This document shows, piece by piece, positions 17,923 to 25,246 of a DNA stretch of 32,871 nucleotides (position 1 is the first letter of the stretch; every line of letters starts with the position of its first letter). Under the pieces are notes generated by a model that ran no database searches, was not told the origin of the DNA, and was given only the letters and a program-made list of their open reading frames with translations. This stretch comes from Ruminococcaceae bacterium UBA7067 (lineage in GTDB: Bacteria > Bacillota > Clostridia > Oscillospirales > Acutalibacteraceae). The position numbers and the translations under genes were made by a program. The stretch lies in assembly GCA_002493755.1 (NCBI GenBank), contig DKZT01000012.1, positions 1 through 32,871 of the forward strand, given 5' to 3'.

Positions 17923-18327
17923 TTAGTGACAGCCGCCGCAGCTTGAGCAGCTGCCGGTACAGCTAGGAGAATAGTCGGTTGTGTCGGGGTCCTCGCCGTT
18001 AGCACTGTTGCTGATGATAGTAAGCACTCTTTGGAGTATTGAATCAAGAGCTTCTTTAGCGTCGTTATATGCGTTCATATTTTCATTCTGCATAATTTTT
18101 GCATATACCTCACGCATCTCTGTATTGAGCTTCTGAAGCTTTTCATCGTCACGGTCGCTCTTCTGCGCCTCGTTGTTGATTGACATTCTCTTGAGATTGA
18201 ACTCGCCGATTAAGTCCTGAAGCTCCTTATCGTTATCGCTGTTTTGCTGTGCAACCTGAAGCTTTATATATGCGTCCTCATTCTGAATTGCGTGTCCTAA
18301 CTCTCTTGCCATTGTGATAATATCCAT
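17923..18327 (-). CDS. ymcA: YmcA/YlbF (Ric) family protein with cysteine-rich tail
   Basis: A 134-residue mostly helical protein of the YlbF/YmcA family. In Bacillus, YmcA, YlbF and YaaT form an iron-sulfur-bearing complex that affects RNA processing by RNase Y and development. Residues 1-105 are the helical domain; the end of the protein reads CTGSCSSCGGCH, four cysteines and a histidine in 12 residues, suited to hold a metal or Fe-S cluster. Family is clear; assignment to YmcA rather than YlbF rests on position between miaB and mutS. AAAGGAAG precedes the ATG. Confidence 0.8.
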   Translation of the reverse strand: MDIITMARELGHAIQNEDAYIKLQVAQQNSDNDKELQDLIGEFNLKRMSINNEAQKSDRDDEKLQKLNTEMREVYAKIMQNENMNAYNDAKEALDSILQRVLTIISNSANGEDPDTTDYSPSCTGSCSSCGGCH

Positions 18328-18393
18328 TTTTATCTTCCTTTCGGTGTTAATTTATTTTATGGTTAGCCCATTTAGTAAGCTAAGCCTTAATTT

Positions 18394-18447
18394 AATGCGG
18401 AATTCGGAATTCGGAATGCAGAATTAATGGTCGCTACGCTCCGAATT
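18394..18447. repeat. Heptamer tract AATNCGG with inverted unit
   Basis: Five 7-base units in register at 18394-18428 (AATGCGG, AATTCGG twice, AATGCAG, AATTAAT). An inverted unit, CCGAATT, lies at 18441-18447 after a 12-base core. This is a second heptamer family beside the AAACTCN tract in the same intergenic spacer (18328-18551). The 36 bases between the two families show no other pattern. Confidence 0.75.
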
Positions 18448-18483
18448 TGTAATAGTACATATTGTTTGGATGGGTTCAAATCT

Positions 18484-18560
18484 TAACTCTAAACTCAAAA
18501 CTCCAAACTCTAAACTCTAAACTCCAAACTCCAAACTCAAAACTCCAAACTCTAAACTCC
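18484..18560. repeat. Eleven-unit AAACTCN heptamer tandem tract
   Basis: Exactly eleven 7-base units with no slippage: one TAACTCT and ten AAACTCN. The six fixed bases are invariant in ten units, while the seventh varies (T four times, C five, A two, never G on this strand). The tract runs into the 3' end of miaB: the last glycine, valine and the TAG stop codon (18552-18554) are made of repeat sequence. Spacing between units is zero, so it is not a CRISPR array. Confidence 0.95.
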
Positions 18561-19958
18561 TTTTATTTTACCCTTTAAAATCCAGTTTCCTGCTTCTGTA
18601 ATCTCAACCTCGCCGAAGTTGCCGATTAATTTCTCGTCAGCAGGAACCTCCACAACAATATTGCCCGAGGTTCGGGCGCCGAGTATGCCGTCCTTTTTTG
18701 TTTTTTCCTCAAACAACACCCTCTGCGTTGTTCCTACCATTTCGGCACAGCGCTGTGCGGCAATTTTCTCCTGCAGCTTAAGCAGTCGCTGAAAGCGGTC
18801 TGATTTTTCCTCATCTGTTGTTGGATCCTCCATTTTAGCGGCAGGCGTTCCGACGCGCTTTGAGTAAATAAAGGTGAACAGCGAGGTAAAGCCTACCTCC
18901 TCAATAAGAGAAAGCGTGTCCTGAAAGTCCTCCTCGGTCTCTCCGGGGAAGCCTACTATTATATCGCTTGTAAGCGAAACATTCGGGATTTTCTCTTTTG
19001 CGTAATTTACGATTTCAAGGTACTTTTCCCTTGTATACCGCCTGTTCATCTGCTTTAAAATCCTGTTGCTGCCCGACTGGAACGGCAGGTGCAGGTGAGT
19101 TGATATATGGCGGCTTTCGGCTATTGTGTCGATAAGCTCCTTTGTGCAGTCCTTCGGGTGCGAGGTCATAAAGCGCAGTACATAATCGCCGTCGATTGCG
19201 TCTATTTTTTTCAGAAGCTGAGCAAAGGTTATATCCTCGTCAAGTCCCTTGCCGTAGGAATTTACATTCTGCCCCAGCAGAGTTATATCCTTATAGCCGC
19301 TGCCGATAAGCTCCCTTGCCTCTTTTAGTATATCCTCGCTCTTTCGGCTTCTCTCCCTGCCCCTTACATAAGGCACAATACAGTAGGAGCAGAAGTTGTC
19401 ACAGCCGTACATTATCGGCAGCCATCCCTTGAACTGACCGTCCCGAAGCTTCGGCATACCCTCGTGTACGAGCAAATCGTCATTGTTTCTTATAAACTGC
19501 CGCTTGCCCGTAAGCAGGCTGTTGTAAAGCATTTTCGGAAATTCGTGCAGGCAGTGAGTGCCGAACACAAGACCGACAAACGGAAAGCTCTTGTATATCC
19601 GCTGTGCGATATGCTCCTGCTCCATCATACAGCCGCAAAGGGCAATGAGAGCAGTCGGGTGCTTTCTCTTGATAGCCTTGATTGCGCCGACATTGCCGAA
19701 AACACGATCCTCTGCGTGTTCACGCACGGCGCAGGTATTAAAGAGGATAAAATCGGCGTTTTCGGGCGTATCGGTAAAGCCGTATCCCATTTGTGCAAGC
19801 ATACCCTTTATGGTTTCGCTGTCTGCAACATTCTGCTGACAGCCGTAGGTGCGGATATACGCCATCGGCGTCTCACCTATCGCCCTTATCTGCATTATCT
19901 CGGCAACCAGGTTTATATATTCATTTTGAGTATCGAGAAATGTTTCTTTTTCGCTCAA
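18552..19958 (-). CDS. miaB: tRNA-2-methylthio-N6-dimethylallyladenosine synthase
   Basis: A 468-residue radical-SAM methylthiotransferase that adds a methylthio group to i6A37 made by MiaA. The N-terminal domain begins at IRTYGCQQNVADSE and holds the three cysteines of the auxiliary cluster (also NTCAVREHAEDR and CGCMMEQ). The radical SAM motif is CDNFCSYC; IVGFPGETEEDF and a C-terminal TRAM region follow. The start is a TTG with GGAG ten bases upstream; no in-frame ATG is close enough. The stop codon lies in a heptamer repeat tract. Confidence 0.95.
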   Translation of the reverse strand: MSEKETFLDTQNEYINLVAEIMQIRAIGETPMAYIRTYGCQQNVADSETIKGMLAQMGYGFTDTPENADFILFNTCAVREHAEDRVFGNVGAIKAIKRKHPTALIALCGCMMEQEHIAQRIYKSFPFVGLVFGTHCLHEFPKMLYNSLLTGKRQFIRNNDDLLVHEGMPKLRDGQFKGWLPIMYGCDNFCSYCIVPYVRGRERSRKSEDILKEARELIGSGYKDITLLGQNVNSYGKGLDEDITFAQLLKKIDAIDGDYVLRFMTSHPKDCTKELIDTIAESRHISTHLHLPFQSGSNRILKQMNRRYTREKYLEIVNYAKEKIPNVSLTSDIIVGFPGETEEDFQDTLSLIEEVGFTSLFTFIYSKRVGTPAAKMEDPTTDEEKSDRFQRLLKLQEKIAAQRCAEMVGTTQRVLFEEKTKKDGILGARTSGNIVVEVPADEKLIGNFGEVEITEAGNWILKGKIKGV

Positions 19959-19993
19959 GTCGCTTGTACTCCATTCTATTAAACTTAAAGATT

Positions 19994-20022
19994 ATAATAT
20001 CACAAATTTCTTCTTTCTTCAA
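19994..20022 (-). promoter_or_regulatory. Promoter upstream of miaB
   Basis: TTGAAG (20017-20022) and TATTAT (19994-19999) on the minus strand are 17 bases apart, about 36 bases before the miaB start. It is the only good promoter I see ahead of the twelve-gene run that ends with rluD, but internal promoters cannot be excluded. Confidence 0.6.
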
Positions 20023-20093
20023 GACTTTTGCCGAGCGATAAAACGACATTATATTACCAATCTGTAAATTTATATTAATTAACGCTTATTTTC

Positions 20094-20144
20094 TTGACAG
20101 TCTTAAATAATGAGCATATAATTTAGAAAATTTGACACTGTGTC
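20094..20144 (+). promoter_or_regulatory. Promoter and operator of the TetR-type gene
   Basis: TTGACA (20094-20099), 17-base spacer, TATAAT (20117-20122): a consensus promoter. Starting eleven bases after the -10 is the palindrome GACAC-T-GTGTC (20134-20144), close to the expected transcription start and ahead of the GAGGAGGG ribosome-binding site. That position fits autorepression by the TetR protein encoded next. Confidence 0.8.
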
Positions 20145-20158
20145 TGAGGAGGGATAAA

Positions 20159-20800
20159 ATGCCTACTGAAGCATTTTTACAGCTTAAGCAAAGCAAGAAG
20201 AATAAGCTTATTGACGCAGCGGTGGAGGAATTTTCATCAACACCGTATGATAAGGTATCGGTATTTAAAATCGCAGCCGCCGCAGGAATATCACGAAGCG
20301 GTTTTTACTATTACTTTAAAAACAAGGCTGACTTATACTCCTACATTTATCTTGTTAAAATCCAAAACGAGTTTGACAGCTATATGAACTCCATTGAGGA
20401 AAAGCAGGATATTTTCACCGTTTTTGACGCACGGTTTCAATATTATCTTTCAATCAAGGGTACAGAGAACGAGCCGCTTGTAAAGCAGATGCTCCAGAAC
20501 ATAAAGTCATTTGACCTTATTAAGATTTTCAAGGAAAAAACTGTGTCGCTATTCAACGGCTTGTCAACCAAGGACGAGCTTGACGAGGAGATTGCTGATA
20601 ATTTCGGATTTTTTGAAAATTTTGACACGCAAAGCCTTGCAACGGACAACCGCGAGGACGTGCTGATGCTCGCTATGCTGATGAACATAATGACAATAAA
20701 ATACATCTCGTCATATTTTGACGGTAACATCACAAAGCAGGAGGCAACGGCGGAATACAGACGGCACATTAATTATTTGAAGTTTGGATTTTTGAAGTAG
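20159..20800 (+). CDS. TetR/AcrR-family transcriptional regulator
   Basis: A 213-residue regulator. The N-terminal helix-turn-helix reads DKVSVFKIAAAAGISRSGFYYYFKNKADLY (residues 31-60), diagnostic of TetR. The C-terminal ligand domain is not recognisable, so the inducer is unknown. I start at the ATG at 20159, after GAGGAGGG; a TTG at 20132 would start inside the operator. It stands alone on the plus strand with no transporter or enzyme beside it, so its targets are probably itself and distant genes. Confidence 0.88.
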   Translation: MPTEAFLQLKQSKKNKLIDAAVEEFSSTPYDKVSVFKIAAAAGISRSGFYYYFKNKADLYSYIYLVKIQNEFDSYMNSIEEKQDIFTVFDARFQYYLSIKGTENEPLVKQMLQNIKSFDLIKIFKEKTVSLFNGLSTKDELDEEIADNFGFFENFDTQSLATDNREDVLMLAMLMNIMTIKYISSYFDGNITKQEATAEYRRHINYLKFGFLK

Positions 20801-20825
20801 AGAGCAAAGCTAAGAGTGAAGATAT

Positions 20826-20842
20826 GCACCGCTAAGCGGTGC
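20826..20842. repeat. Perfect hairpin downstream of the TetR gene
   Basis: GCACCGC and GCGGTGC pair perfectly around TAA. There is no T run after it on either strand, so it is not a plain terminator. It directly abuts the heptamer arm at 20844. Confidence 0.55.
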
Positions 20843-20843
20843 T

Positions 20844-20972
20844 AAAGAATAAAGAAAAAAGAATAGTGAATAAATTTGGTAAGAGCCGCAATCGGCTCTT
20901 TAAATAAAGAAATGAGCGGCAAATGCGTAACCCGAAACGAGGTTGTACAACGTTCACTGTCCACTCCCTACT
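20844..20972. repeat. Inverted heptamer element downstream of the TetR gene
   Basis: Left arm: four 7-base units at 20844-20871 (AAAGAAT, AAAGAAA, AAAGAAT, AGTGAAT). Right arm: three units at 20952-20972 (GTTCACT, GTCCACT, CCCTACT), which on the other strand read AGTGAAC, AGTGGAC, AGTAGGG, so the arms face each other. The core holds the terminator-like hairpin at 20881-20900 and some 50 bases without a recognisable feature. Confidence 0.65.
20881..20903 (+). terminator. Terminator-like hairpin after the TetR gene
   Basis: AAGAGCCG and CGGCTCTT form an 8-bp perfect stem with a CAAT loop; TTT follows within the stem end and just after. The T run is short, so termination may be partial. Confidence 0.55.
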
Positions 20973-20975
20973 ATG

Positions 20976-21030
20976 CTAAAAACGCAGCATTGTTTAAGCA
21001 ATCACACGCTTAAGCAATGCTGCGTTTTAA
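20976..21030. terminator. Bidirectional terminator between the TetR and PadR genes
   Basis: A stem of 21 pairs (20979-20999 with 21008-21028, one G-T type mismatch) closes an 8-base loop. A run of A at the left and T at the right gives a T run on both strands after the GC-rich part. The convergent genes TetR (plus) and PadR (minus) both end toward it. Confidence 0.85.
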
Positions 21031-21060
21031 TATGTTTCAGAAAAACTTCACGAAAAGCCG

Positions 21061-21393
21061 TTAAGCAAACTGCGTTTCCAGAACCTTTTCGACTGACCCT
21101 GAAAACAGCTTCCACTCCTTTTGCTTGTCTTCAAGCTGCTTTTCCCCCTTACGGGTGAGGTGATAATACTTGCGCTTTCTGCCGTCATACTCCTCCCAGT
21201 AGCTTTCAAGAAAGCCCTCCTGCTCCAGTGCGTGAAGAATCGGGTAAAGCGTACCCTCCTTAAGCTCAAACACGCTTTCACTGCGCAATTCAAGCTCCTT
21301 GATGATTTTGTAGCCGTAAAGGTCGTTTCCTTTTAAAACGCTCATAACGAGCATTGATGTACTGCCCTTGATAAGCTCCTTACTGATTTTCAT
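21061..21393 (-). CDS. PadR-family transcriptional regulator
   Basis: A 110-residue winged-helix regulator of the short PadR class. Recognised by LIKGSTSMLVMSVLKGNDLYGYKIIKEL, ELKEGTLYPILHALEQEGFLESYWEE and GRKRKYYHLTRKGEKQL. It is encoded directly after a HAAS-domain membrane protein, and such pairs are a known layout in Firmicutes in which the membrane protein is thought to modulate PadR. A 16-bp inverted repeat at the promoter of the pair is a likely binding site. Confidence 0.92.
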   Translation of the reverse strand: MKISKELIKGSTSMLVMSVLKGNDLYGYKIIKELELRSESVFELKEGTLYPILHALEQEGFLESYWEEYDGRKRKYYHLTRKGEKQLEDKQKEWKLFSGSVEKVLETQFA

Positions 21394-21415
21394 TTAAAAC
21401 ACTCCGTTTCTTAAG

Positions 21416-22861
21416 TTAATTATAATCGGTCAACATTTCATCGTTTATTTCCTGATTCATCATTTCATCATATAAAGCCTGTATTTCTTCATCAGACAGC
21501 ATTTTCTCTGACCCTGTCATATAGTATTTTTGGTCTTTTGAATTATAGTCAAAATTATATGTATAACCGTTAAAGCCTTCGCCGGACAAATCAAACGAGA
21601 ACTCTATTGTAATTTGACCTTTTTCGCCGGGGTAGGCGTCCGGATAGACTGACTTTTCCACCATTGCAGCCTTTTTATGTAAGCCGAGAGACATAAATTC
21701 ATCAAGAGTCATATTTGTTTTAACCAGCTCTCGCTCCTCTTCTGTAAGACAATAATCACCTCTTGTCAGAACATAATTTTTGTCAAGGTCCGTAAGGCAA
21801 CAGACTGCAAACTTACCCTCATCAAACGGTGCAGTAATAATAAGCGAATCGTTAAAGCCGCTGTGCAGTGTTTTCTGACCGCTTTGCCATATATTGTCCT
21901 CATTGAAGTAATATTCATATCCGTCTTTCAAAAGCTCATTGTTGAAATCCTCTGTTCCGTTTGATAAATCTGCATTGATTACATATTGAATCGCCCTCTC
22001 CTTCGCTGTCTGCATTTCATCTCGTTTTTCGTCTAAGCTTGTCAGAGCAGGAACGGTTGCAAGGCTCAGCACAAGCAAATCAATAAGTATAAATAAACTT
22101 AGAACAGGCTTTGCAATTTTTATCGGAAGCCACAGCCTGCAAACCTTTTTCATTTTACTCTGGCGCAGAATTGCAATAAACAGCGTGACTGAAGCCGTAA
22201 GCAATATCAGATACATAACAACCGCACCGCAATTATAGAATAATCTGTCGGAGTCGGGTATATAGCCGTAGCCGAAAATACTGTTGTAAAATGCGGATAA
22301 CCCGTGCATACTTATCATAGCCGCAGGATAAAACAAGGGCTGGAACAGTGAAAACTGAAATGCAGGGTAATTCATATTGGGGAAATACGCAAAAGCAATC
22401 ACAAGCAAGGACATCAAAATAAACGCCGCAGAAACAATATTTTTATGCTTGTATGCTTTGTAAAGCAAAAGCAGATACGCCGCACAGATAAATAGCGATA
22501 AAAAATCGACTGACACGGAATGAACGATTGAATAGCTTTCATCGCCGTAGCGAAAAAGATGCTCAATCGGGATAATGTTAAAGCTTAAGAGCGCAATAAG
22601 CACGGCAAATACAGCGGTGATTATACTCCGGATATTCTTTCCTATTCCTCTTTTATGCAGTGAATTCAGCGGAACGGCTGTGTCATCGGGGTCACCCATC
22701 TCCTCGGTTGCTTTCTTTACAGCCTCTTCTCGGCTGTAGCCGATTTCGGTGTAATAGTCGATTTTATCGAGCAGATGGCTTTCAAGCTCGGCACTTATAA
22801 GCTTACCTACACCTTTGTCCCGTATCAGCTCGGTTACTCTGTTTAAAAATTTGTTGTCCAT
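21416..22861 (-). CDS. HAAS/DUF1700-type membrane protein paired with PadR
   Basis: A 481-residue protein. Residues 1-75 form a soluble helical domain with the pattern LESHLLDKIDYYTEIGYSREEAVKKATEEMGDP, typical of HAAS-type domains found beside PadR regulators. Then come about six or seven membrane segments (about 80-275) and a C-terminal domain of about 200 residues with alternating charged and aromatic residues that I do not recognise; after the last segment it is likely extracellular. It is the first gene of the unit and PadR follows 22 bases after its stop. A sensing role is inferred from pairing only. Confidence 0.7.
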   Translation of the reverse strand: MDNKFLNRVTELIRDKGVGKLISAELESHLLDKIDYYTEIGYSREEAVKKATEEMGDPDDTAVPLNSLHKRGIGKNIRSIITAVFAVLIALLSFNIIPIEHLFRYGDESYSIVHSVSVDFLSLFICAAYLLLLYKAYKHKNIVSAAFILMSLLVIAFAYFPNMNYPAFQFSLFQPLFYPAAMISMHGLSAFYNSIFGYGYIPDSDRLFYNCGAVVMYLILLTASVTLFIAILRQSKMKKVCRLWLPIKIAKPVLSLFILIDLLVLSLATVPALTSLDEKRDEMQTAKERAIQYVINADLSNGTEDFNNELLKDGYEYYFNEDNIWQSGQKTLHSGFNDSLIITAPFDEGKFAVCCLTDLDKNYVLTRGDYCLTEEERELVKTNMTLDEFMSLGLHKKAAMVEKSVYPDAYPGEKGQITIEFSFDLSGEGFNGYTYNFDYNSKDQKYYMTGSEKMLSDEEIQALYDEMMNQEINDEMLTDYN

Positions 22862-22937
22862 TTAAGCACCTCTTTTTCCGCAATAATGCCGCTTTAAGTT
22901 AAGATTCACTCTCATTTGCAGACAGAAAAAACGAATT

Positions 22938-23010
22938 CTATATACATAGAAAATCTATATACCTCGGTTTTCTATGTATATAGAGTACAACAAATTTATT
23001 CGATTGTCAA
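22938..23010 (-). promoter_or_regulatory. Promoter and PadR-type operator of the HAAS-PadR unit
   Basis: TTGACA (23005-23010) and TACTCT (22982-22987) on the minus strand are 17 bases apart. Directly downstream, overlapping the end of the -10, is a perfect 16-bp inverted repeat: CTATATACATAGAAAA at 22938-22953 and its complement at 22968-22983, with a 14-base centre that carries a third CTATATAC. PadR repressors bind AT-rich inverted repeats of this kind, so autoregulation is likely. Confidence 0.75.
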
Positions 23011-23042
23011 GTAAATTTTTAAGGTCTGATTATATTCAGCGG

Positions 23043-23078
23043 CGCAAAAAGAGCCGTATCGCTTAACGGCTCTTTGCT
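23043..23078 (-). terminator. Intrinsic terminator after dnaI
   Basis: AAAGAGCCGT (23048-23057) pairs with ACGGCTCTTT (23066-23075) around an 8-base loop. On the minus strand the stem ends in CTCTTTTT. It lies about 30 bases after the dnaI stop. Confidence 0.85.
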
Positions 23079-23104
23079 TGATATATTAAGTTCTTTTTTA
23101 TGTT

Positions 23105-24073
23105 TTATCCCTTCATTGCTCGCATCTTTTTTAGGATTCTTATATCACTGCCTTCAAAATGCAGTCTGCGGCAATAACCCGTAACTCGTGAAACAAAGCG
23201 GTCGGAATAATTTGTTTCAAGCTCTGCAAGCGACAAATTCGTGCTTATAACCGTAGGCTTGCCCCTGGTTATCCGTGAATTGAAAACATTGTAGACAGCG
23301 CCCTTTGAAAAGCTTGTGAGAAATTCCGTTCCGAGGTCGTCTATTATCAGCAAATCGCAGTCGCTGAGTAACTGCGGCGTTATTTCATCATCACGAATTC
23401 CTCTGCTGAACTGAAGTGCCTCAAGAGCCGCAACCATATCCGGCGCAGAGGTGTAAATTACGCCTTTGCCCTTTTTTATAACCTCGTTTGCAATAGCAAG
23501 CGCAAGGTGTGTTTTTCCCAGTCCTGTGCCGCCCGTCATAATCAGGCTGTCGCTGTCACCGCTGAAGCTTTCTGCATATAAGCGGCAGTAACCAAATATA
23601 TTGCTCATCTTCTGGCGGCAGTCCTCGGGATAATATGACAGATCGAAGCTGTCAAAATCCGAGAGCGACAGCGGTGAACGGCGGTTGAGGTCATCGCAGG
23701 CAATCTGCTTTATAAGATTGATATAACAGTCGCAGGCTATTCCATCGACATTGCCCCTGTCGGAACACGCTTTGCAGGTATATTTCGGCAATAAATCGTC
23801 CTGCGATACTCCTGCTTCACTGTAAACCTTACTAAGCTCCTTTTGAAGCTCCTGATTTTTCTTTTTTATTTCAAGAAGTCTGTTGTGGTCACCTTTCAGA
23901 GTTGCTCTTGCAATATTTGTAAAGGTATGCGTTAGCTCCTCCTCAATCTCACGGGCTCTTGGGTTTGAGGCATAAAATGCACTCTGCTTTCTCTCGGCAT
24001 CACGCTCAGCCTTAAGCCTGCGCTCGCTTAATATTCTGTCTGCTCTTTCATAAACGCTTTTACTGTAACCCAT
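23105..24073 (-). CDS. dnaI: Replicative helicase loader, DnaI/DnaC type AAA+ ATPase
   Basis: A 322-residue protein. The N-terminal half is charged and helical, then four cysteines (C100, C103, C114, C116) form a zinc site as in Bacillus DnaI. The AAA+ domain has Walker A GGTGLGKTH (181-189) and Walker B LLIIDDLG (241-248), with STNLS and SDRFVSRV downstream. DnaI loads the replicative helicase at origins and restart sites. It follows the DnaD gene by 11 bases, and the two proteins act in the same loading pathway. Confidence 0.92.
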   Translation of the reverse strand: MGYSKSVYERADRILSERRLKAERDAERKQSAFYASNPRAREIEEELTHTFTNIARATLKGDHNRLLEIKKKNQELQKELSKVYSEAGVSQDDLLPKYTCKACSDRGNVDGIACDCYINLIKQIACDDLNRRSPLSLSDFDSFDLSYYPEDCRQKMSNIFGYCRLYAESFSGDSDSLIMTGGTGLGKTHLALAIANEVIKKGKGVIYTSAPDMVAALEALQFSRGIRDDEITPQLLSDCDLLIIDDLGTEFLTSFSKGAVYNVFNSRITRGKPTVISTNLSLAELETNYSDRFVSRVTGYCRRLHFEGSDIRILKKMRAMKG

Positions 24074-24084
24074 TTTTTCACCCT

Positions 24085-25092
24085 CTACTTAAATTCATCA
24101 AGGCTTTCTATCTGAGCCAGATCATATGAGGTTTTGCGTGTATTGCCGGTTTTGTTATTAACCTCAGTATTCTGAAGCTGATTTATTTCTTTTACCGTAT
24201 AAACTCCGCTTTTATGCCATTTTTTTATGATACCGTCAATATAGCGCAGATTGTATTCGCCCTTTTTGTCAACACAGGTTTCATAAGCCAGACGTATTGC
24301 GTCACGCTTGAAGCCCCATTCATTGAGCCAGCGGTTGGAAATTTCAAGCTGATTTTTGGTCGGCGAGCCTACGGTTTTTATCCCGAAAATCTCACTCACC
24401 GTACCCCACGCACTGCGCTGCTGAGAGTATTCCCTGATTTTTTCCTCTGCCTTTGCAACATTATCAACGCCCTGCTGTGCCCACGAAATTCCAACGCTCT
24501 CTATGTATTTCATACCGAATTTTTCTCGGCTGACGCAGAATTGCATAAGCATTGTGATAACATCAACAGGCAGTCCGTCCATATCGTGCAAATTAAGCAG
24601 TATTCCCAAATCCCCCGTTGAAAGCGGCTTGCCGATAATCGTCTGCGCTTCCTCTGCCAGATACGCAAACTCCTTGTCCTTCAGCACCCTTTCGGCTATG
24701 TAAGGTCCTGTCGGTCTCGGCGGTCGTGTGGGTCTGCGCTGAGGCTCGGCAGGCTGCTGCTGTGGCTGCTGTATCTGCTGCTGTGGCTGTGCAAACGCCG
24801 CCGTGCTGTTGTCGGTTTTAGCTTCTACTGCCCGTGGAGTAAGCGTACCCTCCTCTTTTGCAAGCAAGCCGCAGCCTACCCAGAAATTCACGCTGTCGGC
24901 AATATCAGCAGGGTGCATTGACAGCACCTCGCCGATTTTTTCCACGCTTATCTCCTCGCCGCTGTGGCGCAGAATATACAGCAGTACCTTAAGCTGTACT
25001 CCGCTTGAAAGCTTGATATGCTCGTCTACAACCGAATTCGGAACGGCAAAAACACCGTTCCACTGTCCTAAATCTATTTTTATACTGTCCAT
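24085..25092 (-). CDS. DnaD-family replication initiation protein
   Basis: A 335-residue protein. Residues 1-90 form a winged-helix DDBH1-like domain (SGVQLKVLLYILRHSGEEISVEKIGEVL). A linker of about 35 residues rich in Q and P (about 98-130) leads to two DnaD/DnaB_2 helical repeats, GKPLSTGDLGILLNLHDMDGLP and WNEWGFKRDAIRLAYE with YIDGIIKKW. DnaD-like proteins remodel DNA and help DnaI load the helicase. I use the ATG at 25092 because AGGA lies eight to nine bases upstream. The Q/P linker is coded by CTG/CAG-rich triplet repeats. Confidence 0.88.
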   Translation of the reverse strand: MDSIKIDLGQWNGVFAVPNSVVDEHIKLSSGVQLKVLLYILRHSGEEISVEKIGEVLSMHPADIADSVNFWVGCGLLAKEEGTLTPRAVEAKTDNSTAAFAQPQQQIQQPQQQPAEPQRRPTRPPRPTGPYIAERVLKDKEFAYLAEEAQTIIGKPLSTGDLGILLNLHDMDGLPVDVITMLMQFCVSREKFGMKYIESVGISWAQQGVDNVAKAEEKIREYSQQRSAWGTVSEIFGIKTVGSPTKNQLEISNRWLNEWGFKRDAIRLAYETCVDKKGEYNLRYIDGIIKKWHKSGVYTVKEINQLQNTEVNNKTGNTRKTSYDLAQIESLDEFK

Positions 25093-25122
25093 TTTTCTCA
25101 TCCTGTAATTTTTAATGATATT

Positions 25123-25152
25123 AGTATAACACACTTCGACAACACAAAACAA
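25123..25152 (-). promoter_or_regulatory. Promoter of the dnaD-dnaI unit
   Basis: TATACT (25123-25128) and TTGTTT (25147-25152) on the minus strand are 18 bases apart, about 30 bases before the dnaD ATG. Confidence 0.55.
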
Positions 25153-25218
25153 TATTTTAGCCGAATTATTTCCCGAGCAATAATTGGGTGTATATCAAGG
25201 CAAAATATGCTAACAATA

Positions 25219-25241
25219 CCGATAAATATTTATCGGAGGAG
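25219..25241 (+). promoter_or_regulatory. Perfect palindrome overlapping the ribosome-binding site of the germination gene
   Basis: CCGATAAAT followed by ATTTATCGG is an uninterrupted 18-bp palindrome at 25219-25236; its last two G are the first bases of the GGAGGAG ribosome-binding site. It could be a repressor operator, or in RNA a hairpin that touches the binding site. A sporulation-type (sigma G) promoter is only faintly suggested by TGTATA near 25190 and CAATACC near 25214. Confidence 0.55.
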
Positions 25242-25246
25242 ATATA

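Noticed and set aside
18484..18560. CRISPR-like array
   Set aside because: Units of 7 bases are contiguous with no spacers, and no cas genes are present.
20881..23075. Repeat element from the similar hairpins at 20881 and 23048
   Set aside because: Both share the AGAGCCG/CGGCTCT stem but differ in loop and flanks; ordinary terminators explain them.
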